Of a stretch of DNA of 64,000 nucleotides, positions 12,587-24,625 are shown one piece after another. A program made the translations under genes and the position numbers. The DNA comes from Neofusicoccum parvum. Taxonomy: Eukaryota > Ascomycota > Dothideomycetes > Botryosphaeriales > Botryosphaeriaceae. Under the pieces are notes generated by a model, which saw only the letters and a list, made by a program, of their open reading frames with translations, had not been told where the DNA came from and did not search any database. The first letter of the stretch is position 1, and every line of letters begins with the position of its first letter. The stretch covers positions 806,001 through 870,000 of the forward strand of contig CP087210.1 in NCBI GenBank assembly GCA_020912385.1, read 5' to 3'.

Positions 12587-15479
12587 CTACCCAAGTGACG
12601 CCTGTGCCCACCCAACAAACAGCACCGCCAGCGTCAGCATCCACGAGGCCACGCCAAAGGCACCCTGCACATCCTCGCCTCTCTTGCACGCCCACACCAC
12701 GGCGAACACGGTGCTGCCCAGCACAAAGAAGCCCATGACGAGCATCCAAACGCGGTCCGCCAGGAAGCCCTCGACGAGATTGATGCCCCAGCCGACGCCG
12801 ACGTCCAGCCGGGCGTTGCGCTTCTTCGGGGCGCGCGCGTACGTGATGAACTCGCTGTCGTAGTCCTCCGGGTGCGCGAACAGGTGCATGAGGTACTGCG
12901 CGCCCACCGGCGGCACCAGGTCGTGCGGCTCGAAGTCGTAGCCCGTCTGCTTGGGCGGCATGTCCGGGCACTTCCGGATGTCGACGACGCGGTTGCGGTG
13001 CACCTCGAACTGGCGGGGAGCGGTCAGCCGTGTGCGGGGAAGCTGCTGGTCGGCGGGAGATGCCCTACCTGGACGAAGTCGATGCTGGTCAGGCCGCGGA
13101 GCCGCAGCAGCCGCCGCCACCTGCGGTTCACGTGCGAGTACAGGCCGCGCACCGCCATGGCCAGGTCCTTGTCGGACCGGACTCGGGTCTCCGTCACGTC
13201 GACGTGCGACAGCTTTGCGGTGAACTGCCCCTCGTCGGCGCACGTGAGCAGCCAGCGCGGCGGCGGGAGAGTGCCAACGCGCACGGAGAAGGGGTTGTTG
13301 CTGCGGAGCGTGTTTGGGCTGTAGCTGGCCGGCGAGGAGTCGCCGGCGGTGCCCAGCGACCCCCAGGTCGTCGCCGGGGAGGCGCTCAGCGAGGGGTTGC
13401 TGCTGAAGATCTGGCCCGGCTCGGAGAAGCTGCTGTTCGCGCTGTGCGACGGGCTGCTGGGCGCAGTGTGGGCGCGAGGCCGGTTGAGATAGGCTTCCAG
13501 CTCTCGCGCGGCGCCGCGCCGCCGCTCGATGAAGTCATCGTGCAGCTGGCGCCCGCACGTCTGCAGCACAGAGTTAGCGTGTGCAGAGAGTTTGCAAGAA
13601 CCGCACTGCTACTTACGCAGGTCCAGCGGACGCGCACATGGTCCTTCGGCACCGGCTTCTCCGGCCCGTACAGCTCGTACAGCCCTGCTGCCACGCGCCC
13701 AATCTGCGCCACAGCCGCTTTCGACGCGTGGGAAACGAGACTGCGCAGCGGGCTCCGTGTCGCTGGGGATGGCCTGATTTCGGTGTTGGAAGGCAGCCAC
13801 AGGCTGCCCCCCGGGCTGTCGGGCTCGGGCTCGGGCACCGGCACGTTCAGGGTTGGCAGCGTGACAGATTCGTCAATGGTGCCCTGCGTCGCCTCCCCCT
13901 GCTCGTGCATAAGCGGAGTCGCAGTGTAAACACCATGGTCGGGTCGGGCCCGCGAGCCCTCTTGCCGCAGCACCACAGGACCCGATGCCGGTGCGCTCTC
14001 GACTGCTCCGGTCGGCCCAGAGCCGCAGCTCGTGGATATCTGGAGTTTCCTGGGCGCTTCGGTGGCTGCCAAACAATGTGCAGCGCCGGCCTGCTCCTGC
14101 TCCGCCGGTGTTGAGTCTGCCTTCCGTCTCTCCTGCTCCGCCGGTGTTGAGTCTGCCTTCGGTCTCGCCCTCTCCGCCTCCGCGCGGCCATGACCCTGCA
14201 TGTCCCTTGCATGCGGCGCCGATGTCTCTGCAGTGGTCTGATGGGCGTCTGGATCAGGCACGCCGCCAGGCTCCGTCTTGCTGGTCGGCTCGTTCGCCAA
14301 AGACTTCTCCACACACAACGCCTGCTCATTACGCCCCGCCGGCTCCCCTGTTGTTGTGCCAGTGGATGCCGCCACGTTCTCTCTGCGATCCTCCCTGGCC
14401 GACGCGTGCTCGGAGCTTTCCAGCAACCGTCGGTTCAGGCATTCCACATCGAGCGGCGGCGCGCTCGCTGCCGCTGAAGCTTCGCCGAGCCGGGGTCTTC
14501 TGACCACCCTGTGCGTAGCATGTCTGACAGAAAGCCCTTTGGTTGGCGTTGGAACAATGCTCGAGGGCGGCGAGTGGTCTGAGTCGCTGCTATCGATGAC
14601 TGGCTCCGACCAGGCCGAGGCCTCCTCTGGCCCGAATGAGAGAGCGCGAAGGAGGTTGTGCGTCGGCCACGCGGGCAGGACGATTTCATCCTGCGCTCCC
14701 TCCTGCATTGGTGTCTGCTGCCTGGCTTGCGGGCCTGGAGGCTCTTCGGCCTGGCGGGGCACACGAGTGGCCGGGGCAGGCAGCTCGTGCACCATTGGCT
14801 CGCTTGGAGCCTCGTGGAGGCCTGGAATCTGGTGGACGACCTTCGATGGCTGCGTAGCTTCCAGCTCGGGCAGCGGTTCTGGCCCATGGCTGGCGTGCGG
14901 CCTGGTCCCGTCGTGCAGGCGGAGGTCCGCTATCTCGTCCGAGTCCGGGGTGCGCCTGAGCAGGCGCAGGACGAGTCCCTTGTGGCTTTTCCGGATCCCG
15001 GCTCTGATCAGCTGCGAGAGCTGTTTCTGCTGGCCGTTGGGCTTGGCACCGTGGTCTCCGGAGTCCTGCATTGAGGAAATCCATCCCGGGAGGTTCTCGG
15101 CGAGGAACTGCTTGGAGACAGACTCGACCTCCGACCAGCCTTTGTTCGAGATGGTCAAGGGGAGGTGGGCGTCCAGGGTCGCCGACACGTCGTGGTCGGG
15201 CCGCAACGGGCTGCCGGCCTGTGGCAGCAGACCGGTCAGGCCATCGTAGGACGGCGGCGGCGATCTGGTGCGCTCAGCAAGTGGCCCACTCAGGAGTGAC
15301 AGTCGATTGTTGCGGCCCGTAGAGAGCGTGAATGTCGACGGCGAGGCTGACCGCACCTCGTCGCAATTGGTCTCCATGCGCGCAGCGATGCTGCCGCCAC
15401 CGGCCGGATCCAGATTCCTGCTAGGCACAGGGCTGACGATGTCCTTTGCCGCGGCTGATGCGTTAGCCTTTCGTCCCAT
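12587..15479 (-). CDS. Conserved fungal protein with Cys-rich core and two C-terminal membrane helices
   Basis: Three exons (15479-13617, 13560-13069, 13009-12587; introns 56 and 59 bp) give 925 aa. Residues 1 to about 590 are low-complexity and disordered, with a direct repeat KADSTPAEQE read twice at about 14090-14165. The conserved part starts with VRVRWTC, and the intron joins it to TCGRQLHDDFIE, giving a W-T-C-x-C-G motif. The final exon encodes PPVGAQYLMHLFAHPED and then two hydrophobic helices at the very C-terminus. I recognise the arrangement as a protein often annotated as hypothetical in filamentous ascomycetes; its function is unknown to me. It converges with the rhodopsin-domain gene, with only 82 bp between the stops. 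Confidence 0.75.
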
Positions 15480-16996
15480 GCGAGTTGGCCCCGCGCTGCC
15501 TCCTGTGGGCGACTTTACAGTACCATGGCGAGCACAACCGCTAACATGACACCCACAAACAGGACTCCGGTGTGAGAGAGGGCACTCACTGCTCAGCGGG
15601 GCGTTTCCCAGGCGCGGCGGCCGGCCAGTCTGGCTTTTAATGGCAGGCAGCAGCACAGCACAAGGCTGGTGGTCATGGCGGTGCTCAGCCGCAGCCCCCC
15701 GCTCGGCAGTGCACGTCCAGCCGCAACCACGAGGGAGATCGGCAGCTGTGGCCTGTGCTACCGTCGTAAGACTGGGGGCCAAACATGTCTGCACGCAAAC
15801 TCCTCGGATGCCGTCGTGGACTCATTCTGGCACCGCCTGCCGTGGTCGGACAGCAGGAGCATGCAGGCCTTCGGGAAAGGCTGCCACTTGCCTTCGCCGA
15901 TGGGGTTTTGCGGACAAGCAGGTCCAGTCCGCGGCTTATCGCAAGGCCCAAGACAGCCACAAGGCGCAGCTGGGGGCGGGGCGGGACGGCACGTCACACG
16001 TGATGGCAGCAGTATTACCCGGGCCGGCAATGTCTCGATATTAGGAACATGAGCAGACGATCCCGCCCTATTGAAACGCACGAGCCAATGCATGCAGGTT
16101 GCTGAAGCATCAGGACTGCGCGAACTAGACATGTCACGTGGAGGACCCAAAAAAGGGCAACCGCCGCTGGATCGTCTTACTGGGTTCCCGGTTGGCTTTC
16201 AGTCCTGGACTCAGCCCTGAGCTTTGCAGGGGAATTGCCTTTGGACGGCAGAGATGTCCGCCGAGGACACCCTCCATAGTTGTCACCGGCCGAGGGCCAT
16301 TTCCGTTCTGGTGACTTGCGCCGAGGACAGGCGGCTGTGTGGATAAGAGAGCGCGTAGGTTTGCACCAGCTGTATCGGGAAGACCCCGGCATGCTGACAT
16401 CAAGGGTGGCTCCAACTACATGGTAGAGAGCGGTTGAGACGCCGATCAGAGAGAACCAGACCAGCGTATGGCATCACTCCACGAACCAGACCGCAGCTGC
16501 AGCTAAAGACGAACGTCTCAGGTGCGATCCTTCCAGATGCTGTACCATGGGTCAGATAGCGGCGTCGCCAACAGGAAGCTAAGAAAGAGGCTTGTCGCAG
16601 ACGACTTGGGTGCATGCATAGAGACTCTGGGGGGGTTCCTTGAAAAGCAAGAGACGAAACTGGTTTGAACATGCCCACGAATAGCGTCTCAAGGCTCGCT
16701 AAGCGCGCAACACGCGGGAAGAGTCAATAATTCTCAATGAAGTTGCCGGCGACTGTCTCATCTGGTGCCGTCAGTGCGGTCCGCTGCTCGAACACTACGA
16801 AGGCCGGTGCCATGTTCGCCCGGTTTACAGCTCTCCGGCACCGGGTAATTTCCTACAAGTGTTCAGAGGTCTCCAGGAATCCACACAATGCTTGCGCAGC
16901 AGGAGCAGCGCTACCAATGGCTTGATGCAATCTGAATCCAGACTCGGTGTCCCGTGTGCACACAGCCTTCCAAGACGCCGTTACGTACCTATGTCA
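15480..16996. other. Intergenic: promoter of the two-TM protein gene and 3' side of SLX4
   Basis: 1.5 kb with no supported gene. Frames on both strands are short, have no domain and lack consistent splice sites. The segment near 15480-15700 should contain the promoter of the minus-strand gene downstream. Confidence 0.45.
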
Positions 16997-19900
16997 TCAA
17001 TACCTCGCTCTCCTGCCATTCCAAAGCGACTCCTTGTAAATGCAACAGATGCTGTTCTCTTCGCACCACCTCTGCACTACCCATGCGGGCAATTCCTGCA
17101 ACTCCACACGTTCATTCTCTTGATCGCCCTGGGTATCATATTCTTGTGCGCCCTTCTTCTTGCTTCCCTTTTTCACCTTTGGGATGGGCACCACAGCGCT
17201 CACCCTTATCCCTTCGCCGTTGAGCCACCCCGCTAAATCTTCCACAACAATGGGATCATACATGAGCATCTTCTCGTGCCAGGAGGGACGAGAGGGGTCT
17301 TGCGAAGGTAGGGCAGCTTTCACCGTGGCTGTGATGTGAGGGTACACGGCTTCCAACGATTCCGGTGGAATGTGGCAAGTCGCCTTGCGCTTTCGAGATG
17401 GCGAGAGAGGTGCAGCAGCAGGGGCGGGAGTTTCTTGTGAAAGGTTCAATGTGAGCGCAGATGTATCCGGGACATTCTTGCGTCTTGGCGGCGACGGGCT
17501 GATTTCCACCTCCGAGTCTTCGATTTCGTCAATGTCGGGCCACTCTTCATCGTGCGCTAGCTTCCGTTTCGTTGACGTAGCCGAACCGGCCGCCTTCTGG
17601 GCCCTCAGGGCTTCTCTGTCCGCTTTGGTGGCTCGGCCTTGCGCTGTTTCCTTTGCGGGGCTTTTAGGTGGCCGACCACGCGGACGCTTTGATGGAGACA
17701 TATCCTGGCCGGGCGATGCATCTTTCGGTGGCCGACCCCGTGGCCGCTTGAGCGGAACAGTGTCTGCTTCGGAGACGCCGTCTTTGGGTGGGTGGCCGCG
17801 TGGACGCTTCGTAGGAGGATATCCAGATTCTGAAGGGCGCTTGATCAAGGCATTTGCCGTGGTTGCGGCAGTGGTCTTCGGTCGGATGCCTGTAATATCA
17901 GAAGTGGACTTGGTGAGAAGTGGAACGTTCGGCCGTACAGTAAGTGGTTGCAACGCGGTCCTCCGAGGAGATTCTGGAGAACGACGAGACGTCGAGAACG
18001 AGTCTGAGAGAGCCACGCAACTTCTCCGTTGTGACAGCTGATGCTGGCAATGGAAGTCGTCGATATCAATGTAGTCGGACGATGGCGGCACGGGCTGCGC
18101 GCTCGGAAAACTGTCAAAAAGGTCGTCTTCGACAGTGCAAATAGGTGGCGCTTGGGGCAAATCGTCCGCCTCAGCTTCCACACCGCCATCGGCTCTGTCT
18201 GCAGCACCTGGAACCTCGCCAGGAGACTTGCTCGCGTCAATGAAAGTGGCCGCCGTCTGGGCATGCGTAGGCGACGGTGTCTTCGCTCCAGCGTCGGACA
18301 AGAACACGACGCTATCCTCCACGGATAACGTGACGTTGCCGTCCAGCCCCGCGGCCTCCTCTTCTTCTAAGATCCCGTCGTCTAAATCTCGTGATGCTGC
18401 AGCCCACAAGCCCCTTCTCCGTCCGACCAACGAGAGGCCTGATCTGGCCACCGCGGGCTTCAGATGCAACGTCTCCACGCTGCCCCTCTGCGTGCCCGTA
18501 GATTCGAAATCTCGAAGAGCTTGCTGGATATCTCTGATGAAAGTAGGCGAGTCTTCACGAGCAAGCTGGGAAGAAGTGCCGAAGAGCACGTCTTGGCGGC
18601 TCATCCTTACCAATGCTGTCTCTGGTGACAGAAGCTTCTCTGCAGCCAACTTGAGAGCTTTCTTGGACTTTGCATTGGTCTTCTTCGCCTTGCCCTCGGC
18701 CTTCTTTGTGGGGCTTTTCTGACGCACCGCCCGTTTGGGCCTGTCAACTTCGGCAACGTCAGGCGAATCCGCAGCAGATGTCAGGCCGTTGCGAGGCGCA
18801 AAGAATGCGGACACCGTGGGGTCTACAGGCGGACACCCAGCAGGCAAGGCGGGTGCGGCAGCGCGATAGGCCGCGGTGGCAAGATCAGTGATCGTCCGCG
18901 GCTTCTTCCTCGGCGCCTTTTCTGGCTTCTCAGGGGATTGTTCCCGGGATCCGGTAGCACTGGATTCAGCGGATTTATTTGGCTTGTCAACAAGCTTGGA
19001 GCAGTTAGCACCTTCTGTTGACAGAGTAACCTCAGGGTTTGTCACCTCTAGTTTCCTCCGCTTCGCGAATGCCTCGCCGGGCTCGGCCCTTGGATCGGCC
19101 ATGCGCACCGCACCAGAGGCCTGCTCGTTGTAGCCAAAAGTCTGGAGAAGACTCGTAAAGGAGGTGTTCGCGGCGGGAAGAGTACTGTCCTCTTGCACGG
19201 GGCTCTCGAGCAAGTCGGTCGGCCTCAACTGGTCTGGTCCATTCGGAGACGAGCGGGTGTCTTTGGGCGGTGTCCAGCTGAGTCTCCGCATCATGGCTGG
19301 CTCGAGCTGGAGCGGCTCTTGCGGTGCGACCTTCCTCGCTAGGTCCTGGCCTGCAGCAGCTGCTGGATCGATTGAGTTGTCGCGAGAAAAGTGCTTTGAG
19401 GATGTCTCCGAACCCATGCGTGCCGCTGGTCTGGCATTCTTCTTCGATGGCTGGCCTGATTGGATTCCCGCTGCCGGTTTTGCAAGCTCTTGGTCTGAAA
19501 GCTTTTTTCTCTTGGCCCTGGGCTTCTTTTCCGGAGCCCTCGGGGCTTTTGGTTTTTGCTTCTTGGGCTGCTCCGGCACAAGTGTCTCTCTTTCGAGGCA
19601 TACAACATCATCCACGGCTGCGGGGCTACCAACAATGGTGCTGGGCCGGCCCTTCAGCTTCTTGAGCTTCTCGACAGCCCCACCTTCGATTGACTTGCCA
19701 TGGCTGGCTGGTTCCTCAGGATCACGGCCAAGAGCCTCCTTGGTCAAAGCCAAATCATTCAACACCGCCTCTGCCTGTCGATCTGTCGGAACGCCACGAT
19801 CGGGATCCTTTGAGTCGGCCTTCGTTCTGCGCTTCGCAGTCTTCGTAGCCGGCACATCGACGTCGGGCGTTCCGGTCTCTGGCGACACGGGCTCCGCTTG

Positions 19901-20323
19901 TCCCTTCGCCCTGCGCCTGCTGGGTTTCTTTGTCGCAACTTCCGTGCCGCCGTCGGCGCTTGGCTGCTTCGGCGGGCGCTTCGTCGGCCTCTTCGACGTC
20001 GCTGCTTGGTCCTTTGCCACGGCGGGCTTGGCGCCCTCGTCCGCGCAATCGTCTTCCTCAAGGCTGAGGAGACGGTCCCTGACCAGCGCGGCAGCGCTGG
20101 CGAAGCCCAAAGTCGCGCCATTCGGTATCTCGGCGGCGCGCGACCCGCTCTTCAGGCCGGGCGGCTTCCTCTTGAACAGTTCAGATGGCGACGGGAGCGC
20201 CGGAGAGTCAGGCGACAGCGACGGAATGCGTGGGGCGTGCAGGGCGGGCGGGGTGGTAACAATGTCGGAGTCGGGAATGCACGGTGGCGACGACGACAGG
20301 AGCACGAGCTCACGCGCAGCCAT
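16997..20323 (-). CDS. SLX4: Structure-specific endonuclease subunit SLX4
   Basis: Scaffold and regulatory subunit of the SLX1-SLX4 nuclease, which resolves branched DNA in the nucleus. It is a single uninterrupted 1108-aa frame; the ATG is at 20321-20323. The N-terminus has the fungal pattern LVLLSSSPP. A long, Lys/Pro-rich disordered region follows. Three AT-hook cores lie near residues 835-890: one PRGHPPK and two PRGRPPK. The C-terminal 100 residues are the conserved SLX4 domain, with YDPIVVEDLAGWLN, then LPAWVVQRWCEENSICC and a basic RRARY end. The overall length is in the range usual for Pezizomycotina SLX4. The lack of introns is normal for this family. Confidence 0.88.
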   Translation of the reverse strand: MAARELVLLSSSPPCIPDSDIVTTPPALHAPRIPSLSPDSPALPSPSELFKRKPPGLKSGSRAAEIPNGATLGFASAAALVRDRLLSLEEDDCADEGAKPAVAKDQAATSKRPTKRPPKQPSADGGTEVATKKPSRRRAKGQAEPVSPETGTPDVDVPATKTAKRRTKADSKDPDRGVPTDRQAEAVLNDLALTKEALGRDPEEPASHGKSIEGGAVEKLKKLKGRPSTIVGSPAAVDDVVCLERETLVPEQPKKQKPKAPRAPEKKPRAKRKKLSDQELAKPAAGIQSGQPSKKNARPAARMGSETSSKHFSRDNSIDPAAAAGQDLARKVAPQEPLQLEPAMMRRLSWTPPKDTRSSPNGPDQLRPTDLLESPVQEDSTLPAANTSFTSLLQTFGYNEQASGAVRMADPRAEPGEAFAKRRKLEVTNPEVTLSTEGANCSKLVDKPNKSAESSATGSREQSPEKPEKAPRKKPRTITDLATAAYRAAAPALPAGCPPVDPTVSAFFAPRNGLTSAADSPDVAEVDRPKRAVRQKSPTKKAEGKAKKTNAKSKKALKLAAEKLLSPETALVRMSRQDVLFGTSSQLAREDSPTFIRDIQQALRDFESTGTQRGSVETLHLKPAVARSGLSLVGRRRGLWAAASRDLDDGILEEEEAAGLDGNVTLSVEDSVVFLSDAGAKTPSPTHAQTAATFIDASKSPGEVPGAADRADGGVEAEADDLPQAPPICTVEDDLFDSFPSAQPVPPSSDYIDIDDFHCQHQLSQRRSCVALSDSFSTSRRSPESPRRTALQPLTVRPNVPLLTKSTSDITGIRPKTTAATTANALIKRPSESGYPPTKRPRGHPPKDGVSEADTVPLKRPRGRPPKDASPGQDMSPSKRPRGRPPKSPAKETAQGRATKADREALRAQKAAGSATSTKRKLAHDEEWPDIDEIEDSEVEISPSPPRRKNVPDTSALTLNLSQETPAPAAAPLSPSRKRKATCHIPPESLEAVYPHITATVKAALPSQDPSRPSWHEKMLMYDPIVVEDLAGWLNGEGIRVSAVVPIPKVKKGSKKKGAQEYDTQGDQENERVELQELPAWVVQRWCEENSICCIYKESLWNGRRARY

Positions 20324-20810
20324 GTTCGCACGATCGCGATGGCGGTGCCGGTGCCAGCAAGGCTGGAGGCGCGTCCATCCGATGCGCCCCAGCGGAACGG
20401 TGAGTCAGGGCAGCATTCGCCGGCGGCAGGAGGCTGTGGGGAGGAGCGGGAGCGGGAGTGGAGTGGGAGGGAAGGGCTCGCCCGAACGCGCGGGCCTGTG
20501 CGCCCACCCGTCGACGCGCGCGGTCACGTGACTGGTGCTCTCTTCCCCGCGGGCAAGGGCGACAGGTGCTCGCTCCGTCTCACGCTGAGCTGTCACCCGC
20601 CGTCATTCGAGAGCGCAGAGCTACATGGCGAAGGCCGCACCAACTGACACGGCCATCCAGATTCCTGCAATACAAACTAGAGCTTCGTCACTTCGTCCAT
20701 CATCCGGCACTGGTCCCATTGCATCCTCCTGCCTCCGTTCGCCAGCATCTCTGTGCATGCACCCCATCCACCCCATCCACGTCCGTTTCCCGCGACATCC
20801 ACCCGCCCGC
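20324..20810. other. Intergenic between SLX4 start and VPS70-like stop
   Basis: 487 bp. It holds the SLX4 promoter on its left side and the 3' end of the peptidase gene on its right. No extra gene is visible. Confidence 0.5.
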
Positions 20811-23294
20811 TCAGCCCTTCAGCGTGCCAGCAGCCTTGTAGATCAGGCCCTTGACGATGCCGGCCCATTTCTCGGCCGAAGCCTTGTCGCCGGCCTCGAC
20901 CGCCTCGACGAGACCAGGGAACGTCGCGCCCGCGTAGCCAGTCCACAGCCCGGGTGCGAAGACGACATGCTTGAACCACGGGCGGCCGTCCAAGCCCCCT
21001 GCGAACAGGAACTGGCGCTCCAGGTACTTGTACTTGATGTTGATGGCGCGCACCTTGTAGTAGAGCTTGATCTTCTTCCACCACTTCCACCACGGAATCG
21101 GGTTGTTCGCAATCTCGTCCTCCAGGTCGGCCGCGGCTGCGTCAACGTGCGTGGCCGCCTTGTGCAGCTTTGCGATGGCCTTTTCGATCGGCGCGAAGAG
21201 CGCCGGAATGTCCCAGTCCTCGACGCCCTTGGAGTCGCCCGAGGCCGAGACCTCGGCGGCCTTGTCTTCGACCGACTTGAGGTAGCGCTGCAGGCCGACC
21301 GCGTAGTTGGTGGCGTTGAACTGGATCACCGGCGACTCGATCAGCTTGGCAGCCAGCACGGCGAACACCTTGGCGATGGTCTCGTGGTACTGGAAGCCGG
21401 GGTCGCCAAACCTGTCCATCCAGGCGAACGAGTCGTAGTTGCTGTGGTAGTGGTACACAGCGCTCTTCTCGTCGGGCTTGAAGCCGAGATCGATGCACGG
21501 GATGCCGGCAAAGTCCTGGAACGCAGTGAAGTCGGAGCCGCTGCCCATGGTGCTGATGTGCTTGTTCCACACGTCGCCGACAGTCTGGCCCTCGACCGTC
21601 TGGTTGGGGCTCTGCACCTTGAGCGTCGCCTCGATCAGCGCGCCGTCAAGCAGAGGCGCCGCAGAGGCGCCAAAGTGAGGCCCGGTGGCGCCGACATCGA
21701 CGTTGATGTATGCCACCGCGGCCTGCGTCAGCCACGGCAGGTACTCCTCGACCCACTCGGTCGAGCCGATGAGCCCGTACTCCTCGCCGTCCCAGCTGGC
21801 GAAGACGATGGTGCGAAGGGGCTTCCAGCCCTTGGAAAGAGCGATGCCGAAGGCGCGGATCAGCTCGTTGAAAGCAGCAGAGCCAGAGTTGGGGTCGCCA
21901 GCACCTCCGGCAATCCAGGCATCTCTGTGGTTGCCGAGCACGATGACCTCGTCGGGAATGGTGCCGTTGATGATGCCGATGACGTCCCACTGGGGCGTGG
22001 TGACGTACTCCTGCTCGTTGACCAGGTTCAGGACGAGCGTGTCTGGCGACGGGCCGATGTTGTACTCGACGCCCTTGTGGCCAAGACCACCGCCCTTCCA
22101 ATACTTGCCGAAGTCGTCGGCCTTGGGGCCGTGGCCGTTCAGAGCCTTGAGCAGCGGCAAGGCATCCGTGTAAGAGATTGGGACAGAAGGAATCGAGGGG
22201 ATCTTGCCCTTGACGTCGTCACGAGGGACTCCTGGCTTGGACGGGTAGCCGGGAGTGGTCGGGTCGCCGGGGGCGAAGCCTGGATTGTGAGCAGACGCGC
22301 TCAAAGGGGGCTACCGGGGGTGATACTCACTCAGAAACTGGGCACTCCCGCGCTGGACGCTGCTGGGGTTCCTCGCAGGGCCCTCCGGGTATGCCTTGTA
22401 GCCATTCAACTCGGTGACCTCGCCGTCATCACCGGGATCGGAGTAGAGGACGGCACCGACCATGCCAAGGTCCTCAGCGCGCTTGATCTTCAGGCCGCGG
22501 AAGATGCCACCGTACTTGGCGAGCGCAATCTTGCCCTTCAGGGTGACATTGGCCTTGAGCAGGTCCTCGTAGTCCTGGTAGGTTCCGTAGTTGACGTACA
22601 CATAGGGCGCCGTCACGTTGCCGGAGGCGCTGTAGCCATGGAAGGTGGGAATGCGGTCCTCGAGGCCGCTGGTGGGGTCTTCTTCCAGGATGTCCTCCTC
22701 CAGGCTCGCCTCGTACGCAACCTTCCAGGCATCGGCGTGGCCGCTCGAGGCAGCCCTCTTGCTCTCCTTGCTCTTCTCGAGCAGGGCCAGGCGGTGGCCA
22801 AGCGGGTAGTTCAGATAGGTGTCGTAGGCCACGAGCTCGACGTTGGGCACGCCGAACTCCTGCCACTTCTCCTTCGTCCAGATGGCCTGGCTGATGTTCT
22901 TGCCGGCCAGATGCGGGCCAGCGGTGTAGAACTCGCTCCACTCGCGGGCCTTCGCGGCGCTCGGGACGGTCAGGAGGACGTCCTCCAGCTCGTCGAAGCT
23001 CAGGCCGTCGCTCTGCGGCCACGACCTGCTGATGCTGTAGCCCCCACTTCTGACGGCGGCGAGCTCGTCGTTGGCAACGGCCTTATCGCCGGGGAAGTAG
23101 GGCGGGAGGATGAAGATGGAGGCGAGCACGGCGCCGAGGACGATGGCGGGAACGATGGCAAGGACATAGGTGCAGGCGCGGCGCAGGTTGTGGTGCGGGT
23201 ACCGCGGCGGACGCTCCGCCACGGGCACGACCTGGATGAGCGGCGTGCGTTCGTCGGCCATTGCGGCGTGTTTCTCGTCGAGCGGTGCGACCAT
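20811..23294 (-). CDS. M28 peptidase, glutamate carboxypeptidase II / VPS70-like
   Basis: Type II membrane metallopeptidase related to glutamate carboxypeptidase II and yeast Vps70, probably of the vacuolar or endosomal system. Two exons (23294-22331, 22279-20811) with a 51-bp intron that restores QFLSFAPGDPTTPGYPS; 810 aa. The in-frame GTG upstream is not used; the ATG at 23294 begins MVAPLDEKHAAM. One hydrophobic helix lies near residues 30-55, with the catalytic part outside. A PA domain is followed by the di-zinc site: GNHRDAW (His about 438, plus Asp), WDGEEYG (catalytic Glu pair about 487), NVDVG, and YHYHSNYDS (His about 600). All ligands appear intact, so it is probably active. A transferrin-receptor-like dimerisation domain closes the protein. 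Confidence 0.9.
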
Positions 23295-24625
23295 TGCTGG
23301 CGGGCGGCTAGAGGCTGGATGCACTGCTCAGCTGCCCCATGTGCGAGTGGAGGAGCAGTGGGCGACAGGCGGGGCGAGGGCAGCGGCGTTGATGTACGAG
23401 GGCAGACGCGCTGTCGAGCTTGGGCCCGCATCTGACGAGCTTCCTGCTCCGGCATCGATGGCCAACTCCGTCATCGCGGCGGAGAATTGCGATCGGTTGC
23501 AATTGGCCGAACCGAAACGTGACCTCGACACACCACCGCCACCGCCGCCATGCGTCTCTCTGCCGCCTTGCTGCCTCGACTTTCCGCAGCGGTTCGAGGA
23601 CGCAGCGCCGTCCCCAGGCCGCACCCGCCCGCGTCTGGGCGAAGCAAGCCGGCCGAAGACGCAGCAAGCACGCCAGTTTCACCTCTTCCCGATCGCCCGC
23701 GGACGGCGGGTGTGCTGCCAGAAACAGCTAGGCCCGTCTCCCAATCCCTCGCAGGTTGTTTGGCTGTCCGGCCAGTGAGTCGCGTCCTGCACCCTGGCAG
23801 CCGCGCGCTTTATCTCTGCCATTATCAACACGACAGCTCTCAGGAGTGGGTGTCTCGGCTGATGCCTGCGCGCCCGCGTTGCTCACCCAGCTGGACAGAG
23901 TGTGCCGACGCATGCAACAGCTAAGCAGGCTGCTCCGTGGAGAGCGACTGCCATGTGTACCCGCCAATGGCCAATGGCTTTCGGGTCGCCACCTTTGACT
24001 TGTTCTGCTGGCAGATGCTCGTGAACAACCAAGGCGCATGAGCAGCCGAGTAGTCGTGAGTAGAATAAAGTGATAGGAGGCGCAGTCAGAGATACGGCTT
24101 AAGGCTATGTTGACATCCCAACCATGATCTCAGCCAGCAATGCCGCCAAGTGGAAGAACAGGACTGCATCAGCGACCACTACCATCTCCCGAGCTAGAGT
24201 TCCGCCGGTGCACGAAAACAGAGTGCGCGCGTCCGCAGGATCACACAGGCACAGGGAAGCTGCGGGCTGACGTCGCAGCTTAGGGCAATGCAAAGCTGCG
24301 CGCGCTTGTTGCTCTGTCATCGGGCTGGGGTGGCATCCAGTCTACAGTCCAGCTCACAGGAGTGGTCCAGTCCAGCGTATCACTGCTTGTTTTCTCCCCG
24401 CCAGCCGTCGGCTGCAGCATTCCTGTGTACGGGTCGCAGCGGGGGACGGGCCGCCATCAGCCCTACGGCCATGCGTTACGTCAGACGCCAGCACGAACCG
24501 CACGATGATGTCGAGGCGGGTCTCCCTCCGTGCATTTAGTATTTAGCTGCCACGGCCACCGCACCTGCCCCGCCATAGCCCAGAACAGAGCAACTGCTGC
24601 CTCTCTAGCCTTACCCCGTCCAAAC
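23295..24625. promoter_or_regulatory. Divergent intergenic region between VPS70-like and 6PGDH-like genes
   Basis: 1.33 kb between two divergent start codons. It must contain both promoters. A 124-codon plus-strand frame from the ATG at 23550 begins with a hydrophobic and basic stretch, but no homologue or splice pattern supports it. Confidence 0.45.

Noticed and set aside
20625..23435. 936-codon plus-strand frame
   Set aside because: Antisense of the VPS70-like peptidase, whose minus-strand frame has intact zinc-binding motifs and a clean intron.
23550..23924. Plus-strand frame with a signal-peptide-like start
   Set aside because: It lies in a divergent promoter region, soon turns into low-complexity Pro/Arg sequence, and shows no homology I can recognise.
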